Positions 26,528-34,169 of a DNA stretch of 64,000 nucleotides are shown here, in pieces. The notes under the pieces are model-generated. The model saw only the letters and a program-made list of their open reading frames with translations. It searched no databases and had not been told where the DNA came from. The stretch comes from Streptomyces sp. NBC_00457 (GTDB lineage: Bacteria; Actinomycetota; Actinomycetes; Streptomycetales; Streptomycetaceae). Made by a program: the position numbers and the translations under genes. Numbering within the stretch: position 1 is the first letter of the stretch; every line of letters starts with the position of its first letter. Location: the NCBI RefSeq assembly GCF_036014015.1, contig NZ_CP107905.1:496001-560000 (forward strand), in the 5' to 3' direction.

Positions 26528-27331
26528 ATGCCCGCTGACGCCAAGTCGCCGAAGAAACTGAGCAACAACCGCGCCGCCCTCAGCCACAAGGTCGGTTACG
26601 CACTGCGCCATCCCGGCCGCGTCAAGCCGTACCTCCGCCGGGCCGGCCGGGACGCCTGGCTCCGCCTGATCCACCCCGACCACGTCGGCTACTACCGGGC
26701 CGTGATGGCCTCGGACACCCGCCGCAACCCGGAGGCCGCGGTCGGCAGCCAGAGCCACGACCGCTGGCTCGCGCTCGGGCAGATGCAGTTCGACTACCTC
26801 ATCGAACACGGGCTGCGACCCGAACACCGCATGCTCGACATCGGCTGCGGCAACCTGCGCGGCGGCTGGCGCTTCATCAGCCACCTCGGCGCCGGCAACT
26901 ACTACGGCATCGACATCTCACCCGACATCCTGATGGCCGCCAAGAAGACCCTCGCCGAGCGCCGCCTCCAGGGCAAAGTGCCGCACCTGACCATCACCGG
27001 CGACCTCACCCTGGACTTCCTGCCCAGCGATCACTTCGACGTCGTCCACGCGCACAGCGTCTTCTCCCACTCGCCGCTGTCGGTCATCGACCAATGCCTC
27101 AAGCATGTCGGACGTGTGCTCACCGACACCGGGTTCTTCGACTTCACCTTCGACCGCACCGAGGGCACCGAACACCAGGTGCTGCGCGAGGACTTCTACT
27201 ACCGCACCGAGACCCTCCTGGCCCTGGCGCGCAAGCACGGCCTGCACGCGCGCTTCATGGAGGACTGGGAGAAGCGCCCGCACGGCCAGTCAAAGATACG
27301 TGTCAGTCGCTCGCTCCTGCCCAACGCCTGA
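26528..27331 (+). CDS. Class I SAM-dependent methyltransferase
   Basis: A 267-residue cytoplasmic methyltransferase. It has motif I MLDIGCGNLRGG, motif II YYGIDISPDIL, and FDVVHAHSVFSHSPLSVIDQCLKHVGRVL as the post-I strands. The basic N-terminus (KVGYALRHPGRVKPYLRRAGRD) could touch nucleic acid or membrane. The ATG at 26528 follows GGAGG. It may be transcribed with the ABC operon 119 bp upstream. The substrate is unknown. Confidence 0.85.
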   Translation: MPADAKSPKKLSNNRAALSHKVGYALRHPGRVKPYLRRAGRDAWLRLIHPDHVGYYRAVMASDTRRNPEAAVGSQSHDRWLALGQMQFDYLIEHGLRPEHRMLDIGCGNLRGGWRFISHLGAGNYYGIDISPDILMAAKKTLAERRLQGKVPHLTITGDLTLDFLPSDHFDVVHAHSVFSHSPLSVIDQCLKHVGRVLTDTGFFDFTFDRTEGTEHQVLREDFYYRTETLLALARKHGLHARFMEDWEKRPHGQSKIRVSRSLLPNA

Positions 27332-27332
27332 G

Positions 27333-27347
27333 GGTGCCCCGGGCACC
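27333..27347 (+). terminator. Short hairpin right after the methyltransferase stop
   Basis: GGTGCCC-C-GGGCACC forms a seven-base-pair stem with a minimal loop, two bases after the stop codon and followed by TT only. It is probably a weak factor-independent terminator as is usual in high-GC genomes. Confidence 0.45.
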
Positions 27348-27896
27348 TTGCTCGACTCGTACGCGACGGCCGATCCCGAGCATGGGGTGCGTCCCCCTTA
27401 GGCGGGCTTCGCCTCTTGGCCGCGGTAATGGTGGCTGCGTATCACCATCTTGGGGACACCCACACGGCGCTTCTGCCCCGCTCCTGCATGAGATCAGCCG
27501 CTACGGCTGACTCGGTGTCAAGTTCTTCATCATCATCAGCGGATTAGTCATCTCCATGAGTTCCTGGGGGCGAACTCCCGCACATTTCACCGCCTCCCGC
27601 ACAGCACGGCTCTTTCAGACCCACTGGGATTTGATCTGGTCGCCGGAGTCAGCCGGACACTCTGGGTGGAGGGCCCGCTCGGAGGCTTCCAGAGGCATCG
27701 CCTGACGCTTGACGTTCACCCGCAAGACCTCGCTGCGAAGCCGGCTTTCACCCGCACGCGGTAGCGCGAGGTTCTGCCAGGTCCGGCTCCCCTCCTGCCA
27801 GCGGTACGGGAGCAACGCGCAACGCCCGGCCGGCATGCCCACCCCGTCGCTGCCGCGCACTTCAGCAATACACCCCGAGTCAGGGAAAGGTTTCGC
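27348..27896. other. 549-bp intergenic region, no gene recognised
   Basis: Neither strand contains a frame with recognisable motifs. The codons on the minus strand ending at 27615 show no clear homology. The rightmost 20 bp carry GGGAAAGG, the ribosome binding site for the deacetylase-like gene. Composition is slightly less GC-rich than the neighbours. Confidence 0.3.
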
Positions 27897-28676
27897 ATGC
27901 CTGTCAACGCACGAATAAGACGCTCTCGAACACTCTTCGCCGTCGGGACAGCCGTGGCCGCCGTCCTGGCCGTCGCGGTGAATCTGGCCCTGACGGTCAC
28001 GACCTACGATCACACCTCGCCGCGCGCAGCCCGCGACAAGGCATCGGGATCGGTGGGCGGGAAGGTCGACTGCCGCAAGGCGAAGTGCGTGGCCCTCACG
28101 TTCGACGGCGGCCCCAGCCTGACGACCCCCAGGCTGCTGGACATTCTGAAGCAGGAGGATTTGCACGTCGCGTTCTTCGTGCAGGGCAAGGGCCACATCG
28201 CGAAATACCCTGAGATCCTGCGTCGCATGTCGGACGAGGGGCACGAAATCGGCAATCACACGTGGACGCACAAGAGGTTGACAGATCTCGGAGTGGCCGA
28301 CGCCCGTCGGGAACTGACCCGGACACAGGACGCCGTCGAGAAGGTCACCGGCACCAGGCCCGTCCTGATGCGTCCACCGGAGGGCCGCACCAACCGCGAG
28401 GTGTCGGAGATCTGCCGGGACTTGGGGATGGCGCAGGTGCTGTGGAGCGTCACGGCCAAGGACTACGAGACGACCGACTCGGCCCTGATCACCAAGCGGG
28501 TGCTCGACCAGACCCGTCGAGACGGCATCATCCTGCTGCATGACCTGCACAAGGGGACCGTGCCCGCCGTCCCGGGAATCATCAGGGCGCTCAAGCAGCG
28601 CGGCTACACCATCGTCACGGTGTCGCAACTGCTTGCCCCCGCCAAGCCTCAGCCGGGGATGGCCTACCGGCCCTGA
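27897..28676 (+). CDS. Polysaccharide deacetylase-fold (NodB) protein with altered metal site
   Basis: A 259-residue protein. An N-terminal membrane anchor or signal (about 12-35) precedes the NodB domain (60-250). Motif 1 is TFDGGPS (68-74): the catalytic Asp70 is present but the second Asp, a metal ligand in normal TFDDGP, is Gly71. Motif 2 is HTWTH (121-125) with both His metal ligands. Motif 3 is RPPEG (159-163) with Glu for the usual Tyr. ILLHD (212-216) keeps the final His. It is probably attached outside the membrane acting on cell-wall glycans, but the substitutions make normal activity doubtful. Confidence 0.82.
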   Translation: MPVNARIRRSRTLFAVGTAVAAVLAVAVNLALTVTTYDHTSPRAARDKASGSVGGKVDCRKAKCVALTFDGGPSLTTPRLLDILKQEDLHVAFFVQGKGHIAKYPEILRRMSDEGHEIGNHTWTHKRLTDLGVADARRELTRTQDAVEKVTGTRPVLMRPPEGRTNREVSEICRDLGMAQVLWSVTAKDYETTDSALITKRVLDQTRRDGIILLHDLHKGTVPAVPGIIRALKQRGYTIVTVSQLLAPAKPQPGMAYRP

Positions 28677-28719
28677 ACAACCGTGACGGAGTTGTCGAAA
28701 GCGCCGCTCGGTGGAGTTC

Positions 28720-28793
28720 GCTAGCACGTTGTCCGGCCAGCGCAACAGCATCGGGTCGATGAGCGCCCACAACTCGTCGTCCAGCGATTTCAC
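28720..28793 (-). pseudogene. N-terminal fragment of an IS5-family transposase
   Basis: On the minus strand a GTG at 28793 begins VKSLDDELWALIDPMLLRWPDN, the start of IS5-group transposases. The similarity stops after about 25 codons; the rest of the element is gone and the deacetylase-like gene lies beyond. The fragment abuts the end of the sigma factor gene and probably explains its truncation. Confidence 0.65.
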
Positions 28794-29497
28794 CTGGCGG
28801 CGGCGTGCTGACGAATACGAGTACTCCGCTCGGTGGCCTGGACCCGAAACCGGTCGGTATGGATTCGATTCCGGTCGGCGTCGACGGTCAGGATATTTTC
28901 CAGGTCTGTGAAATTGCCTGACTGCGCTGCGGCGACGAACGCATCCACAAGTCGCTGGTGTTCCACGCTGCTTACCGGCTTACCACGTTCGGTGCAGAGG
29001 CGCTTGCGGGCCCGGCTGACGATCTGGCGGGTGTTGACTCCACTGAGCTGGAGATTGTCGGCGATCTGGCTGTAGGGGTAGCCGAAGGCCACACGGAGAA
29101 CATAGGCGGCCCGTTCCGTGGGGTTCAACTTCGCGAGGAGCAGGTGCAGGGCCGACTCCAGGGCTTCTGCTCGCTCGACCCTGGTGACTGGGTCCGTGGT
29201 GGTGTCGATCGTTTCGGCAGCCCAGGGGGCGGCACCGGTCTCATGACGTGAGCGGGCGGACTGGGCAACGTTCAGGGCCAGACGGGCTGTGGTCCGGGCC
29301 AGGAACGCTGGAGGATCCAGCACCCGGGCACGGTCGGTGTTCTGCCAACGCAGCCATGTGTCCTGGAGGACGTCCTCGGACTCGGTCGTGTTCCCCAGTA
29401 TGCGAAACGCAACATAAAACAGCTGGGGGCGGAGTGCGACGAACGCGGTCACCTCATCCTCCAGTACTTTGGTGGAAGATATCTGCGCGGGGCACAT
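28790..29497 (-). CDS. SigJ/ECF41-like sigma factor lacking its C-terminal SnoaL domain
   Basis: A 235-residue protein. Sigma region 2 (about 14-75) includes FRILGNTTESEDVLQDTWLRWQ; region 4 (about 115-170) includes LLAKLNPTERAAYVLRVAFGYPYSQIADNL. A SnoaL-like extension begins (LVDAFVAAAQSGNFTDLENIL) but sense is lost at about residue 203, whereas relatives continue to about 290-300. The stop lies 1-3 bases from the IS5 transposase fragment, so the last 30 codons are probably IS end sequence. AAGGAG precedes the ATG at 29497. In ECF41-type factors the extension modulates activity, so the truncated form may be deregulated or dead. Confidence 0.7.
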   Translation of the reverse strand: MCPAQISSTKVLEDEVTAFVALRPQLFYVAFRILGNTTESEDVLQDTWLRWQNTDRARVLDPPAFLARTTARLALNVAQSARSRHETGAAPWAAETIDTTTDPVTRVERAEALESALHLLLAKLNPTERAAYVLRVAFGYPYSQIADNLQLSGVNTRQIVSRARKRLCTERGKPVSSVEHQRLVDAFVAAAQSGNFTDLENILTVDADRNRIHTDRFRVQATERSTRIRQHAAAR

Positions 29498-29952
29498 ATT
29501 TACTCCTTGCTCATGTCCTGTTGTTTGCCTCAATCCATGAGCAGTCCACCGAAATGCGCTGAGTTCCTTATCCAGCTCACTTACAACCGCGCGCAGAACC
29601 ACAGAATGTGAGTCGGATTTCTTCAAGGTTCGATACGGCTCAACGGACCGGTAGTCGGATCATGATGATCGCCTCATGGCCATACAGTTACCTGAACTGA
29701 TGCGGGACCAGCCTCCGCCCGAAGCCGAGCCCAAACATCAGTCATCTGACTGCGCACCGCGCAGGGGGGCATGTGCCGCCGTTGCGCCGCGCCCGTGGAC
29801 GCACCTCGCTGTTGCTGCCCTTCCCGGGCCCCGGGCGTAGGCTCTCGGCTCTATCCACATGGGGTGGCTCAGCCGCAGCACTCCGACGGAAGGGGAGCCG
29901 TCGGTCTTCAGCGGCACCGGCCGTCCGACTCCTATCCGAGCCGGGAGAGCAT
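29498..29952. other. 455-bp divergent intergenic region with a small palindrome
   Basis: This region separates the truncated sigma factor and the second LAL gene. CAGTCA-TC-TGACTG at 29739-29752 is symmetric and resembles two sites near 33.5 kb. GGGAGAG at about 29943-29949 is the ribosome binding site for the LAL gene. No coding frame with support is present. Confidence 0.4.
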
Positions 29953-32775
29953 GTGTTGGACAGACCTGGGCCCCCGCGACCCGGAGAAGCCGATGGCCTG
30001 GTCGGGCGGGACGAAGAGCTGGCGCTCATTCGCTCGTTCGTCGACGGTGCCGCGACCGTGGGAGGGACTCTGCTCCTGACCGGCGAACCGGGCGTGGGCA
30101 AAACCGAGCTGCTGGACTTCGCGGCGCGGACGGCAGAAGCGGCCGGGAGTCTGGTACTGCGTAGTGCCGGTGTGGAATTCGAGGCCGATGTCACCTATTC
30201 CGGGCTCCATCAGATCCTTCTTCCGCTCGGTGGTGAGTTCGGGCTGCTCGGAGCCGGGCAGCGCAGCGCGCTGTCGGTGGCGTTGGGCTTCGGCGTGGGC
30301 CCGGCCCCGAACCGGCTGCAGGTGTCCGAAGCGGCGCTTGCCCTGCTCCGTCGTGCCGCCGACCGTCAGCCGTTGGTCATGATCGTGGATGATCTGCAGT
30401 GGCTTGATCGGGCGAGCGCCGGTGTGCTGGGGTTCGTGTCCCGCCGCCTGGCCGACAGCGGCGTCTGCTTTCTCGGGGCGGCGCGCCTGGGCACTGAGAG
30501 CCACTTCGACCGCAAGGACCTTCCCGAGCACGAACTGCGCCCCCTCGGCGAAGAGGCGGCGACGGACCTGGTGCGCAGCCGGTTCCCGACCCTGGTAGCC
30601 GGGGATCGCGTGCGTCTGGTGGCGGAGGCTCAGGGCAATCCCCTGGCACTTCTGGAACTGGCGGGCTACGAGGCGAGCGGCCCGCAAGCCGCCGCAGGGT
30701 CGGCGGCGCCTGTCGCCGGGCCGCCCGTCGGACGGCTCGAGACGCTGTTCGCGTCGCGGGTGAACGAGCTTCCCGCCCCGACGCGCCGCCTTGCGCTGCG
30801 CCTGGCCCTGGACGCCACGGGCGATCCGCGCATCCTGCAGTCAACCGGCCCCGGGGAACCCGGTCCCAGTGACCTCGAACCTGCCGAGCGGTCCGGGCTG
30901 ATTCGTATCGACGGCAACCCCCGCCGCATCGTGTTCGGCCATCCCCTGATCCGTTCCGCGGTGGTGAAGGAGTCGACCGGCGGCGAGCGGCGTCATGCGC
31001 ACCGCGCCTTGGCGCAGTTGTTGGCGGACCAGCCGGAGCGACGGGCATGGCACTTGGCGGAGGCCAGCATCGAGCCCGATGAGCAGGTGGCTTCTCTGCT
31101 GGACGAGGTGGCTCAGCTGGTCCTTGGGCGTGGCGACGTCGTCGGAGCCGTCGCCACGTTGCTGCGCGCGGCCGAGCTGAGCCCGCATGGCTCCGACCGG
31201 AGCCGCCGGCTGGCTCGGGCGGCGTACATCGGCGCGGAAGCGGCCGGCGATCTGCGCAGCACGCCACGGTTGCTGGCCGCCGCCCACGCCGCCGCCCCCG
31301 GGAGCAACGAGTCGTTGCGCGCCACGACCGCCGCCTCGTACATGCTGCTCTCCGGTGAGGGCGATATCGACACCGCCCACCGCCTGTTGGTCGGAGCCAT
31401 CGAGGCCTTCTCGGTCCGGGACGACGCGGACGACCGCGTCTTGAACGAGGCCTTCGCAACGCTGCTGCTGGTGTGCTTCTTCGGTGGGCGAGCCGAACTG
31501 TGGGATCCCTTCCACGCAGCGGTCGCCGACTTCGCGTGCGACCGCCTCGTGTCACTGTGCGCCAGCACTGCCTGCGACCCGGTCCGTACCGCGGCCGCCG
31601 TGCTCGAGGAACTCGACCGCCTGATCCACGGCAGCGACGAGGAAGTCGATCCGGCCCGCATTGTCCGACTCGCACAAACGGCTCTCCACGTGGACCGGCT
31701 TGCCGGCCTTCGCGGGGCACTGTGGCGCGTCGCCCGCGACGGAAGGCAGGGAGGCGCCGTCGCCTCGGGCATCCACGCGCTGATCCTGCTGAGCCATGAA
31801 GACTTCATGACCGGCAGATGGGACGACGCACAGCGTCTGGTCGACGAGGGCCTCCAGTTGTGCCAGGACCACGGCTATGGGCTCGGGGCGTTGCCGGGAC
31901 GCTACGTCAAGGCTCTCCTCGCCGCGGGGCGGGGTGACTTCGACACCGCGGCAGCAGTGACCCACGACCTTGAGCGCTACGCGGCGCCCCGAGGGCTCGG
32001 GGTGGCCCGGATGTACGTGGCGCACGCCCGGGCTCTGGCCGCACTGGGACGGGGTGACTATGAGGCTGCCTATCAACAGACGACCGCCATCAGCCCGGCG
32101 GGGGTCTTCGCCTCCCGTGTCGCCATGGCGCTGCGGGTCCCCATGGATCTCGTCGAGGCCGCTGTACGAAGCAACCGTCAGGCCGAGGCGGATGCCCATG
32201 TTGCAGCCATGTGCGCTACCGGTATGGCCGTCCTCTCCCCACGGCTGGCTCTTCTCGTGGCAGGCTCGGCAGCCATGGCCGCCTCCGACAGCACGGCCAC
32301 CGCGCTCTTCGAGGAAGCGTTGGCGACCCCCGGAGCCGATCGCTGGGCCTTCGAACTGGCCCGCGTGCGGCTGGCCTACGGCGAACACCTTCGGCGTGCC
32401 CGGGCCATCTCCGCCGCGCGGGTGCAGCTCAGCGCGGCGCGCGACGCCTTCCAGCGGATGGGCGCACGGCCTTGGGCGACCAGAGCCGAGAACGAACTGC
32501 GGGCCACCGGTCAGAAGAGGTCACACGGCGGGGCGGTCGGGCCAGGCGCGCTTACGTCCAGGGAACGCGAGATCGCCATGCTGGCCGTTTCCGGGCTGAG
32601 CAACAAGCAGATCGGCGAACGGCTCCGCCTGTCCGCCCGGACCGTCGGAGCGCATCTGCGTAACGTCTTCCAGAAACTCGGCATCGCCTCCCGGGCGGCC
32701 CTTCGCGACGCGCTCGACCCGCGCCCTTGTGAGCCTCCGGACGAGGCGGGGTCCCGAGGCCGGCACAAGAGCTGA
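29953..32775 (+). CDS. LAL-type giant LuxR-family ATP-binding regulator
   Basis: A 940-residue regulator. The N-terminal ATPase has Walker A TGEPGVGKTELL and Walker B MIVDDLQWLDRAS. The C-terminal LuxR helix-turn-helix is LTSREREIAMLAVSGLSNKQIGERLRLSARTVGAHLRNVFQKLGI, named here by SNKQIGERL and TVGAHL. The frame is open 60 codons further upstream but is unconserved and low-complexity there; the GTG at 29953 has GGGAGAG just upstream. It is closely related in plan to the LAL gene at 34-37 kb (shared GREEL/GRDEEL and DDLQWVDRAS motifs), suggesting an old duplication. The target operon is unknown. Confidence 0.9.
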   Translation: MLDRPGPPRPGEADGLVGRDEELALIRSFVDGAATVGGTLLLTGEPGVGKTELLDFAARTAEAAGSLVLRSAGVEFEADVTYSGLHQILLPLGGEFGLLGAGQRSALSVALGFGVGPAPNRLQVSEAALALLRRAADRQPLVMIVDDLQWLDRASAGVLGFVSRRLADSGVCFLGAARLGTESHFDRKDLPEHELRPLGEEAATDLVRSRFPTLVAGDRVRLVAEAQGNPLALLELAGYEASGPQAAAGSAAPVAGPPVGRLETLFASRVNELPAPTRRLALRLALDATGDPRILQSTGPGEPGPSDLEPAERSGLIRIDGNPRRIVFGHPLIRSAVVKESTGGERRHAHRALAQLLADQPERRAWHLAEASIEPDEQVASLLDEVAQLVLGRGDVVGAVATLLRAAELSPHGSDRSRRLARAAYIGAEAAGDLRSTPRLLAAAHAAAPGSNESLRATTAASYMLLSGEGDIDTAHRLLVGAIEAFSVRDDADDRVLNEAFATLLLVCFFGGRAELWDPFHAAVADFACDRLVSLCASTACDPVRTAAAVLEELDRLIHGSDEEVDPARIVRLAQTALHVDRLAGLRGALWRVARDGRQGGAVASGIHALILLSHEDFMTGRWDDAQRLVDEGLQLCQDHGYGLGALPGRYVKALLAAGRGDFDTAAAVTHDLERYAAPRGLGVARMYVAHARALAALGRGDYEAAYQQTTAISPAGVFASRVAMALRVPMDLVEAAVRSNRQAEADAHVAAMCATGMAVLSPRLALLVAGSAAMAASDSTATALFEEALATPGADRWAFELARVRLAYGEHLRRARAISAARVQLSAARDAFQRMGARPWATRAENELRATGQKRSHGGAVGPGALTSREREIAMLAVSGLSNKQIGERLRLSARTVGAHLRNVFQKLGIASRAALRDALDPRPCEPPDEAGSRGRHKS

Positions 32776-32793
32776 CCTCGGATGTCCCGGCGG

Positions 32794-33435
32794 TCAGATG
32801 CCGTCGATCTCCTCCAGCGGATTCAGCCTGACGTAGGAGGCGTTGATCCCAGGTCCGTGCTCTCCGAGCAGGCCGTCGGCCATCGCGAGCCCCAGCGGAT
32901 TGAGCGCGCCGTCGTGCATGGGCACGGCCCGCTCCGGAGCGACTTCGCGCACCCAGTCGATGAGCTCGGAGAAGCGTGACCAGGAAGTGTGCACCGGCAA
33001 CAACAGTGTGCTGACCGGCTTGTCGGGCACCGTGAGCGCATCGCCCGGATGGAACAGGCTCTGCTCGATGAGAAAACCGGTGTTCGTGACGGCCGGCATG
33101 TCGGGGTGCAAGGTCGCGTGCCACGTGCCGTGCGCCTCGATCTCGAAACCGGCGGCCGTGAACGCGTCACCGTGGCTGATGACGTGGAGCTGATCGCCCA
33201 GTCCGGTCAGCAGTTCGGCCACGGCCGCCACCGTCCACACCTGCAGGCCGCGATTCGCCTCCGCTGCTCCGCGCACACGGAACTCCGTGAAGTGATCAAA
33301 GTGCTCATGCGTCACCAGGATCGCATCAGCGCGCTCCACCGACTCGTCCTCGGTGAAACTGCCCGGATCGATGACCAGCCTTCCCTCAGGGCCTTCAAGC
33401 CGGATACACGAGTGCCCGAACTTCGTCAGCTTCAC
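32794..33435 (-). CDS. MBL-fold metal-dependent hydrolase
   Basis: A 213-residue metallo-beta-lactamase-fold protein of the UPF0173/L-ascorbate-lactonase-like type. The opening MKLTKFGHSCIRLE is typical, the metal motif is THEHFDH (HxHxDH), and later ligands are in HGTWHA, FHPGDAL and MHDGALNP. The GTG at 33435 is preceded by GAGAGGG. It probably hydrolyses a lactone or phosphate ester in the cytoplasm; the substrate is unknown. Convergent with the LAL gene. Confidence 0.85.
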   Translation of the reverse strand: MKLTKFGHSCIRLEGPEGRLVIDPGSFTEDESVERADAILVTHEHFDHFTEFRVRGAAEANRGLQVWTVAAVAELLTGLGDQLHVISHGDAFTAAGFEIEAHGTWHATLHPDMPAVTNTGFLIEQSLFHPGDALTVPDKPVSTLLLPVHTSWSRFSELIDWVREVAPERAVPMHDGALNPLGLAMADGLLGEHGPGINASYVRLNPLEEIDGI

Positions 33436-33510
33436 TGATCCCTCTCAGCGACCGATTCCCCGACCTGATGAACAGTCAAGTGTCGCCCCGGCCGGCGAGG
33501 TCGTGCATCG

Positions 33511-33603
33511 GTCATATGACTCTCGATGCGGCCGACGGACTGGCCGGCGGCATGTCATCGGCCGGCCGCGCAGACGGACAGCAGACTTACTGGTCATTTG
33601 ACT
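33511..33603. promoter_or_regulatory. Two GTCATNTGACT sites in divergent intergenic region
   Basis: GTCATATGACT (33511-33521) and GTCATTTGACT (33593-33603) lie 82 bp apart between the MBL hydrolase and the SsgA-like gene. GTCATCTGACT upstream of the second LAL gene (29741-29751) matches the same pattern. Three near-identical palindromic sites beside LAL genes suggest a common binding protein. Confidence 0.45.
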
Positions 33604-33678
33604 GATGCTGCGGCTTCCGCCCGCTCGCAGAATCGTGGTGTCCCCCTTGCCGCATCGGGTCTACCGCGTGGTGATGTG

Positions 33679-34128
33679 ATGAAAAGCCCTGACAGTCCTA
33701 CTCCGTTGGTGTGCCGGATGCTTGTCCGCCTCGCTGTCGCAGACGGGGTGGACCCGCCCGTGATGGTCGATCTGCACTACGACAGCGCCGATCCGTACGC
33801 GGTGTCCATGACGTTTCACCTCTGGGACGACGACACCGTGCGGTGGGTGTTCGGCCGTGATCTCCTACTGAACGGACAGGAGGGACTCACAGGCGCCGGT
33901 GACGTTCAGGTGTGGCCGTCACGGCACTCCAGGGCGAGCCGGGTGTGCATCGCGCTGAGACCGTGCCCGCACGCTGAGGCGGTTGTCGTGACGGCCTCCG
34001 CGCGCGTACTCGGGGCCTTCCTGCGACGAACCCTCGCGGTGGTGCCGGCCGGTACCGAGCAACATCACCTCGATCTGGACGGAGCCGTCCGTCAACTCCT
34101 CAACGGCCCCAGTGATCCGCATCGCTGA
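33679..34128 (+). CDS. SsgA-like sporulation/cell division protein
   Basis: A 149-residue protein of the SsgA/SsgB-like family, which is specific to sporulating actinobacteria and positions septum and cell-wall machinery. Family features are MVDLHYDSADPYAVSMTFHL, VRWVFGRDLLLNGQ, the GDVQVWPS turn and LGAFLRRTLAVVPAGTE near the C-terminus. The start could be ATG 33679 or GTG 33676; no strong ribosome binding site is visible. It supports a Streptomyces-like host. Confidence 0.82.
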   Translation: MKSPDSPTPLVCRMLVRLAVADGVDPPVMVDLHYDSADPYAVSMTFHLWDDDTVRWVFGRDLLLNGQEGLTGAGDVQVWPSRHSRASRVCIALRPCPHAEAVVVTASARVLGAFLRRTLAVVPAGTEQHHLDLDGAVRQLLNGPSDPHR

Positions 34129-34169
34129 CGGCATCGATCCGGCGTCGTCAGGCTTACGGCACCCGTCGG

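Noticed and set aside
27615..28700. Long minus-strand frame across the deacetylase-like gene
   Set aside because: Only its first 25 codons (at 28793) resemble a transposase; the remainder is the antisense of the deacetylase-like gene.
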